NCBI GenBank assembly: GCA_001773955.1
Contig: MEYH01000002.1
Coordinates: 1-35,574 of the forward strand
Direction of reading: 5' to 3'
Length of the DNA: 35,574 nt
From: Candidatus Sediminicultor quintus
GTDB taxonomy: Bacteria; Atribacterota; Phoenicimicrobiia; Phoenicimicrobiales; Phoenicimicrobiaceae
The position numbers and the translations under genes are program-made. The notes beneath the pieces were generated by a model. It was not told the origin of the DNA, made no database searches, and saw nothing but the letters and a program-made list of their open reading frames with translations. Below are positions 31,240 through 35,574 of this stretch, one piece after another. How positions within the stretch are numbered: the first letter of the stretch is position 1; the number at the start of each line of letters is the position of its first letter.

Positions 31240-33936
31240 ATGAAAAAATATTATCAGCAATCTATTGATGAGGTTGTTCAATACAGTAAAACTGACCTAA
31301 AAATAGGATTATCCTCTTCGGAAGTGAAAAAACGATTGGATGAGGTAGGACCCAATCGACTAGAGGAGAAGAAAGGCCGTTCTCCCTGGGATATGTTTGT
31401 GGGGCAGTTTAAAGATATTCTGGTTCTTATTTTACTAATTGCGGCTTTGGTATCATTTATTTTAGGTGAAGTAAGTGATACTATTGTTATTGCTATAATC
31501 TTGATATTGAATGCTACCTTAGGAGTAGTCCAGGAGTATAAAGCCGAAAAGTCATTAGCTGCCTTAAAGAAGATGGTCGCACCTGCCGCTTTAGTTATAA
31601 GAGATGGGAGGCAGAGCAGAATCGAAGCCTCTCAATTGGTGCCAGGTGATATTGTTCTTTTGGAATCCGGTGACCATATACCCGCTGACCTTCGCCTCTC
31701 TACGGTTACTAATCTTAAAATTCAGGAGGCTGTCCTAACCGGTGAGTCAGTGCCGGTGGAAAAGAAAAGTGAGTTAATAGATAAAGAAGATGTTTCTCTG
31801 GGTGATCGGAATAATCTGGCTTTTATGGGGACTGCGATTATCTCCGGAAGAGGCAGAGGGATTGTAGTAGCTACGGGTATGAAAACAGAGATGGGTCAGA
31901 TTGCGGGGATGTTAGAAGAACAGAAACAAGAGGACACTCCCTTACAGAAGAAATTAAATCAAGTGGGTAAAAAACTCGGTTTGATTATATTAATTGTGGT
32001 AGGATTGGTGGTTTTGTTAGGTTATTTACGTGGCATTGAGTTTTTTGAGATGTTTCTTACCGGAATTTCTCTGGCTGTAGCCGCGGTGCCGGAAGGTTTA
32101 CCAGCAGTGGTTACGGTTGTTTTAGCTCTCGGAGTACAGAGGATGATAAAAAAACACGTTATTGTCCGGCGTTTACCGGCAGTAGAAACTTTAGGTGCTA
32201 CCACAGTTATTTGCTCGGATAAAACCGGGACTTTAACCCAGAACCAGATGACCGTAAGAAAATTAGTTCTTCCGGAGAAAAATATTGAAGTAGAAGGGGA
32301 AGGTTATCAGCCGGTGGGGAAATTTTATCAAGCCGAGCAAGAGATTCAACCCCGACTAGATCCGGATTTATCCTTATTATTAAAAGGAGCAGTTCTCTGT
32401 AATAACGCCGAACTGCAAAAGAATAATGATAATGAACAGTGGGAAATTATTGGTGATCCTACCGAGGGTGCTCTGGTAGTAACCGCCGTTAAAGCTGGTT
32501 ATGATAAGAAAAAATTGGAAGAGGATTATCCTCGGGTGATAGAATTTCCTTTCGATTCAGATCGCAAACAAATGTCCACTATTCATCAGACAAATGATGG
32601 CAATCAAATTATTTTTGTCAAAGGAGCTCCTGATCAAGTGATCCATTATTGTAAATATTATCAGAAAAATGGCATGATTGAGGAGATGGGAGAATTCATA
32701 AAAAATAAAGTTTTATCTCAGAATAGAGAATTGGCTCAGGAAGCCTTGCGAGTTTTAGCCATAGCTTATAGGTTTGTGGATAAAGAAAATCTTGATGAAA
32801 TTAAAGAAATAAAAGATGCTGAAAAAGAGCTAATCTTTATAGGATTAATGGCCATGATCGATCCGCCGCGTAAGGAGGCTATTGAATCAGTAAAAACCTG
32901 TCTTAGAGCTGGCATACATCCGATTATGATTACCGGAGATTATTCTCTTACCGCAAAAGCAATCGCTGCTGAAATGGGTATTTACCATTCAGGAGATAGG
33001 ATTATTGCTGGAGATGAATTAGAGAAAATGTCTCAATCTGAATTAGAAGAGGCAGTGGGAAACACTACGATCTTTGCCCGGGTATCTCCACGTCATAAAC
33101 GCCTTATCGTCAGGGCTTTGCAGAAGAAAAATCAGGTAGTAGCGATGACCGGGGACGGAGTAAATGATGCGCCGGCCTTAAAGGAATCGGATATCGGGGT
33201 AGCTATGGGTATTACCGGGACCGATGTAACCAAAGAAGCTGCTGAAATGATTCTGACCGATGATAATTTCGCTTCTATTGTAGGAGCCGTAGAAGAAGGA
33301 AGGAAGATTTATGATAATATTAAAAAATTTATCCACTATTTAATCTCCTGCAATCTGGGCGAAATCATTGCCATTGCCGGTGCTATTTTAATCGGACTAC
33401 CCAGTCCGTTAATTCCGATTCAGATACTCTGGGTAAATTTGGTCACTGATGGTTTACCTGCCCTGGCTCTGGGTCTGGATCCCACGGAAGAAGATATCAT
33501 GAGTAGACCACCCCGTGATCCGAATGCCGGCATATTTTCCGGTAAAATGGGTTTCAATATTTTTTCGCAAGGGACTTTTATCGGATTAATCACTTTAGTT
33601 GCTTTTTACCTGGGTTTTTCCTTTTATTCCCTGGATATTGCCAGGACCATGGCCTTTACCACTCTTGGCTTTTCTCAGTTATCCCAATCATTAAATTCTC
33701 GCTCTGAAAAATACTCTATTTTTAGATTAGGTTTATTTACTAATCTATATTTAATTATGGCTATCTCTATTTCCGGTCTCTTACAATTAATGGTAATTTC
33801 AATGGCTCCCTTGCAAATTATTTTTAAAACAGTTCCGTTAACTTTAAATCAGTGGTGGATTATTATTATTCTATCTTTATCTCCGATAGCATATGTTGAA
33901 CTTCTTAAATTAATGAAGCTCACCTATAAAAAATAA
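31240..33936 (+). CDS. P-type Ca2+-transporting ATPase (SERCA/PMR1 type)
   Basis: This 898-residue P2-type cation pump is of full length. LTGESVPVEKK (actuator loop, about residue 170) precedes the phosphorylated Asp327 in CSDKTGTLTQNQMT, KGAPD in the nucleotide domain and MTGDGVNDAPALKESD (about 635-650). Calcium ligands expected from SERCA are visible: AAVPEGLP in M4, ISCNLGE in M5 and NLVTDGLPALALGLD in M6. About ten membrane helices are present. It exports Ca2+, or Mn2+ as PMR1-like pumps also do. AAAGGA sits 8 bases before ATG 31240. The neighbouring mntP makes a Mn2+ link plausible. No other regulatory element was recognised in the 166 bases upstream. Confidence 0.92.
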   Translation: MKKYYQQSIDEVVQYSKTDLKIGLSSSEVKKRLDEVGPNRLEEKKGRSPWDMFVGQFKDILVLILLIAALVSFILGEVSDTIVIAIILILNATLGVVQEYKAEKSLAALKKMVAPAALVIRDGRQSRIEASQLVPGDIVLLESGDHIPADLRLSTVTNLKIQEAVLTGESVPVEKKSELIDKEDVSLGDRNNLAFMGTAIISGRGRGIVVATGMKTEMGQIAGMLEEQKQEDTPLQKKLNQVGKKLGLIILIVVGLVVLLGYLRGIEFFEMFLTGISLAVAAVPEGLPAVVTVVLALGVQRMIKKHVIVRRLPAVETLGATTVICSDKTGTLTQNQMTVRKLVLPEKNIEVEGEGYQPVGKFYQAEQEIQPRLDPDLSLLLKGAVLCNNAELQKNNDNEQWEIIGDPTEGALVVTAVKAGYDKKKLEEDYPRVIEFPFDSDRKQMSTIHQTNDGNQIIFVKGAPDQVIHYCKYYQKNGMIEEMGEFIKNKVLSQNRELAQEALRVLAIAYRFVDKENLDEIKEIKDAEKELIFIGLMAMIDPPRKEAIESVKTCLRAGIHPIMITGDYSLTAKAIAAEMGIYHSGDRIIAGDELEKMSQSELEEAVGNTTIFARVSPRHKRLIVRALQKKNQVVAMTGDGVNDAPALKESDIGVAMGITGTDVTKEAAEMILTDDNFASIVGAVEEGRKIYDNIKKFIHYLISCNLGEIIAIAGAILIGLPSPLIPIQILWVNLVTDGLPALALGLDPTEEDIMSRPPRDPNAGIFSGKMGFNIFSQGTFIGLITLVAFYLGFSFYSLDIARTMAFTTLGFSQLSQSLNSRSEKYSIFRLGLFTNLYLIMAISISGLLQLMVISMAPLQIIFKTVPLTLNQWWIIIILSLSPIAYVELLKLMKLTYKK

Positions 33937-34001
33937 TATATATTTAAATAATAGATACTGTGCAAGAAGAAAAATAATTCGATAACTTTTAATGGAGAGT
34001 T

Positions 34002-34124
34002 ATTTTAAATAAAAAAGTAAAATTATACGAGCTTCCAATTTGCCCTATTTGCGGGAGGACTAAACAATATTTAGATGAAGAAGGTATTGACTGGGTTTTT
34101 AGGGGCTGGATGAAAGAGGCATAA
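34002..34124 (+). pseudogene. Glutaredoxin-like fragment ahead of mntP
   Basis: The frame reads KVKLYELPICPICGRTKQYL then DEEGIDWVFRGWMKEA and a TAA at 34122-34124. The beginning has the first strand and CPxC active site of glutaredoxin-like proteins, but the remaining half of the fold is missing. No ATG, GTG or TTG occurs in frame before it; only a GGAGAG site (33994-33999) hints at former translation. The stop is followed at once by the mntP ATG in the same frame. It is probably a remnant, or possibly a small coupled peptide with a non-standard start. Confidence 0.5.
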
Positions 34125-34682
34125 ATGGATCTTATTTCAATTATATTTATTGCATTTGGCCTGGCAATGGATGCTTTTGCTGTATCGATTACCAGCGGAT
34201 TAACTATAAAACACCTAAGAATCAATAATGCCTTAAAGATTGCCATATTTTTCGGATCATTTCAGGTTATTATGCCATTAATCGGGTGGTCAGCCGGACT
34301 GGGCTTTCGAAATTATATTTCAGATATTGACCATTGGATAGCTTTTGGACTTCTAAGTTTAATTGGCTGTAAAATGATTTATGAATCATCTAAAATAGAA
34401 ATAAACAAAAAGAAAATAGATCCACTGAATGTTTATGTTTTGCTGATGTTATCCATTGCCACAAGCATAGATGCTTTGGCCGTTGGTCTAAGCCTGTCAT
34501 TCTTAAACCTTTCTATTGTACTACCGGCAATAATAATTGGAATTATAACCTTTTTACTATCGATTTTCGGGGTTTATTTTGGGAATCGATTTGGACATTA
34601 TTTTGAAAGGAAAATTGAAATAATTGGTGGTCTAATTTTAATCGGTATCGGAATAAGAATATTAATTGATCACTTAACTTAA
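34125..34682 (+). CDS. mntP: Manganese efflux pump, MntP family
   Basis: This 185-residue membrane protein has about six helices and the two repeated family motifs: GLAMDAFAVSITSG near the N-terminus and IATSIDALAVGLSLSF in the middle, each holding the Asp that is essential for Mn2+ export. It belongs to the former DUF204/YebN group. The start codon follows directly on the stop of a small glutaredoxin-like frame, so translation may be coupled; GAAAGAGG just upstream serves as ribosome site. No yybP-ykoY manganese riboswitch was recognised upstream. Confidence 0.9.
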   Translation: MDLISIIFIAFGLAMDAFAVSITSGLTIKHLRINNALKIAIFFGSFQVIMPLIGWSAGLGFRNYISDIDHWIAFGLLSLIGCKMIYESSKIEINKKKIDPLNVYVLLMLSIATSIDALAVGLSLSFLNLSIVLPAIIIGIITFLLSIFGVYFGNRFGHYFERKIEIIGGLILIGIGIRILIDHLT

Positions 34683-34852
34683 AGAGTGGAAAAAACATTC
34701 GGCTAATCACTTTTAATTTTATTTCTTCTGCTTTTTAACCTTATATCGATTAATGATATAAAATTAATGCAATAAATGGATAAATCAAGTATAATAAAAA
34801 AATCTTAATTTTTTTAAAATTCTTTCTACTTAAGCCAGTTAAGGAGTAATAA

Positions 34853-35476
34853 TTGTTACTATCAGCTTTTTTATTAGAAGCAGTTTTGATATCTTTATCC
34901 GGAGTAATAGCTCCCGGACCGGTTACTGCCATCACAGTCAGCAAAGGGGCTAAATCTCCTCATGTCGGAGCAATGATTGCCCTGGGACATGGTATGGTAG
35001 AAATCCCTTTAATGATATTGGTACTTTATGGTTTTGGTGATATATTAAAAATGACTTATATTAAAGCTATAATCGGATTACTAGGAGGGTTATTTCTCTT
35101 GAAGATGGGTCTTGATTTACTCAAGGGAATTAAGCGAATAAAAATTGATTCAGTGAATGGTCCAAGTTCTCCCTTGATGGCCGGAATTATACTCACTCTG
35201 GCTAATCCTTATTTTCTGGTCTGGATGGCCACCATTGGCTCTATTCTTATTTTTCGTTCTTTTGCTTTTGGATTGCTCGGTTTTACTCTCTTTATGATTG
35301 CCCATTGGTCATGTGATTTTTTATGGCTTTACTTTCTTTCTGCTTTATCTTTTAAGGGTGGGCAGTTTTTTGGTAAAAGACTTCAGCAGGTTTTATTTGT
35401 AATATGCGGGATTTTTCTCTTATTTTTTAGTACTAAATTTATCTATGATGCAGCGAAAATAATCTTTTCTTTCTAA
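34853..35476 (+). CDS. LysE-family exporter
   Basis: This 207-residue membrane protein has about six helices and the LysE/RhtB hallmark near the N-terminus, SLSGVIAPGPVTAITVSKGAK, with the conserved Pro-Gly-Pro. LTLANPYFLVWMATIGS in the middle is also typical. Such carriers export amino acids; some relatives move cadmium or peroxide-related solutes. The exact substrate is open. TTG 34853 is chosen because AAGGAG (34841-34846) lies 6 bases upstream. It follows mntP after 170 bases. The remaining bases to the window end hold no recognised feature. Confidence 0.82.
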   Translation: MLLSAFLLEAVLISLSGVIAPGPVTAITVSKGAKSPHVGAMIALGHGMVEIPLMILVLYGFGDILKMTYIKAIIGLLGGLFLLKMGLDLLKGIKRIKIDSVNGPSSPLMAGIILTLANPYFLVWMATIGSILIFRSFAFGLLGFTLFMIAHWSCDFLWLYFLSALSFKGGQFFGKRLQQVLFVICGIFLLFFSTKFIYDAAKIIFSF

Positions 35477-35574
35477 ATAACTAAAATGACTTATTTCTTC
35501 AACCAGGATTTGTCGGATTGACTGGTATGTTCTTCTCGTAAAACAAAAACTGGTAAGAAGATCCGGTCTATCAA

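Noticed and set aside
1-35574. CRISPR array, prophage or toxin-antitoxin system
   Set aside because: No regularly spaced direct repeats, phage structural genes or toxin/antitoxin pairs were seen on either strand.

Overview
The window is AT-rich bacterial DNA in which every intact gene lies on the + strand. The gene content is that of an anaerobic heterotroph: sugar ABC uptake with GlcNAc breakdown, a GPH sugar symporter, TldD/TldE, thiol sulfur-transfer proteins and cation exporters. The style (many TTG/GTG starts, strong AGGAGG ribosome sites, palindromic repeats between genes, decayed genes) would suit Atribacterota or a Firmicutes-like anaerobe. There is no rRNA or marker gene here, so that placement is only inference.

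Layout. 1-3360: end of a secernin-like peptidase, a flavodoxin, a small HExxH metalloprotein and a hisC-like aminotransferase broken by one in-frame TAA. 3361-3560: a palindromic repeat and tRNA-Leu(CAG) on the minus strand. 3690-14640: a long amino-sugar locus made of a ROK repressor with its own strong promoter, a sugar-binding protein, two permeases, a GH3 beta-N-acetylhexosaminidase, a two-domain GNAT, a ROK-like kinase, nagA, nagB and a terminator. Together they would import and cleave GlcNAc-containing oligosaccharides and convert GlcNAc to fructose-6-P. The ABC ATPase is not encoded here. 14670-18514: a YhaM-like exoribonuclease and the TldD/TldE pair.

18516-23721: a perfect 29-bp hairpin, then a compact operon with a six-hairpin glycosidase, two nitrilase-superfamily proteins (the first has lost all three catalytic residues, the second keeps E-K-C) and a GPH symporter. 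It looks like an uncharacterised glycoside/amide catabolic module. 23833-24273: arsenate reductase. 24815-26672: a strong promoter, a ykkC-family riboswitch with an overlapping terminator, and a secreted AbgB-like M20 amidohydrolase interrupted by an in-frame TGA. 26906-27385: a decayed REP-associated (RAYT) transposase.

27621-30512: a sulfur-transfer operon of GYD-domain protein, TusA, DsrE-like protein, a NifS/IscS homologue and an IscU-MIP18 fusion. The NifS-like protein has Thr where the PLP lysine should be and has lost several other PLP contacts, but it keeps the catalytic cysteine. This is the most striking candidate for an undescribed mechanism: a desulfurase fold reused as a PLP-independent persulfide relay. 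30556-31073: two gene fragments (aspartokinase ACT region and zinc alcohol dehydrogenase) meeting at a sharp breakpoint. 31240-35476: a Ca2+-type P-ATPase, a glutaredoxin remnant, MntP and a LysE-family exporter.
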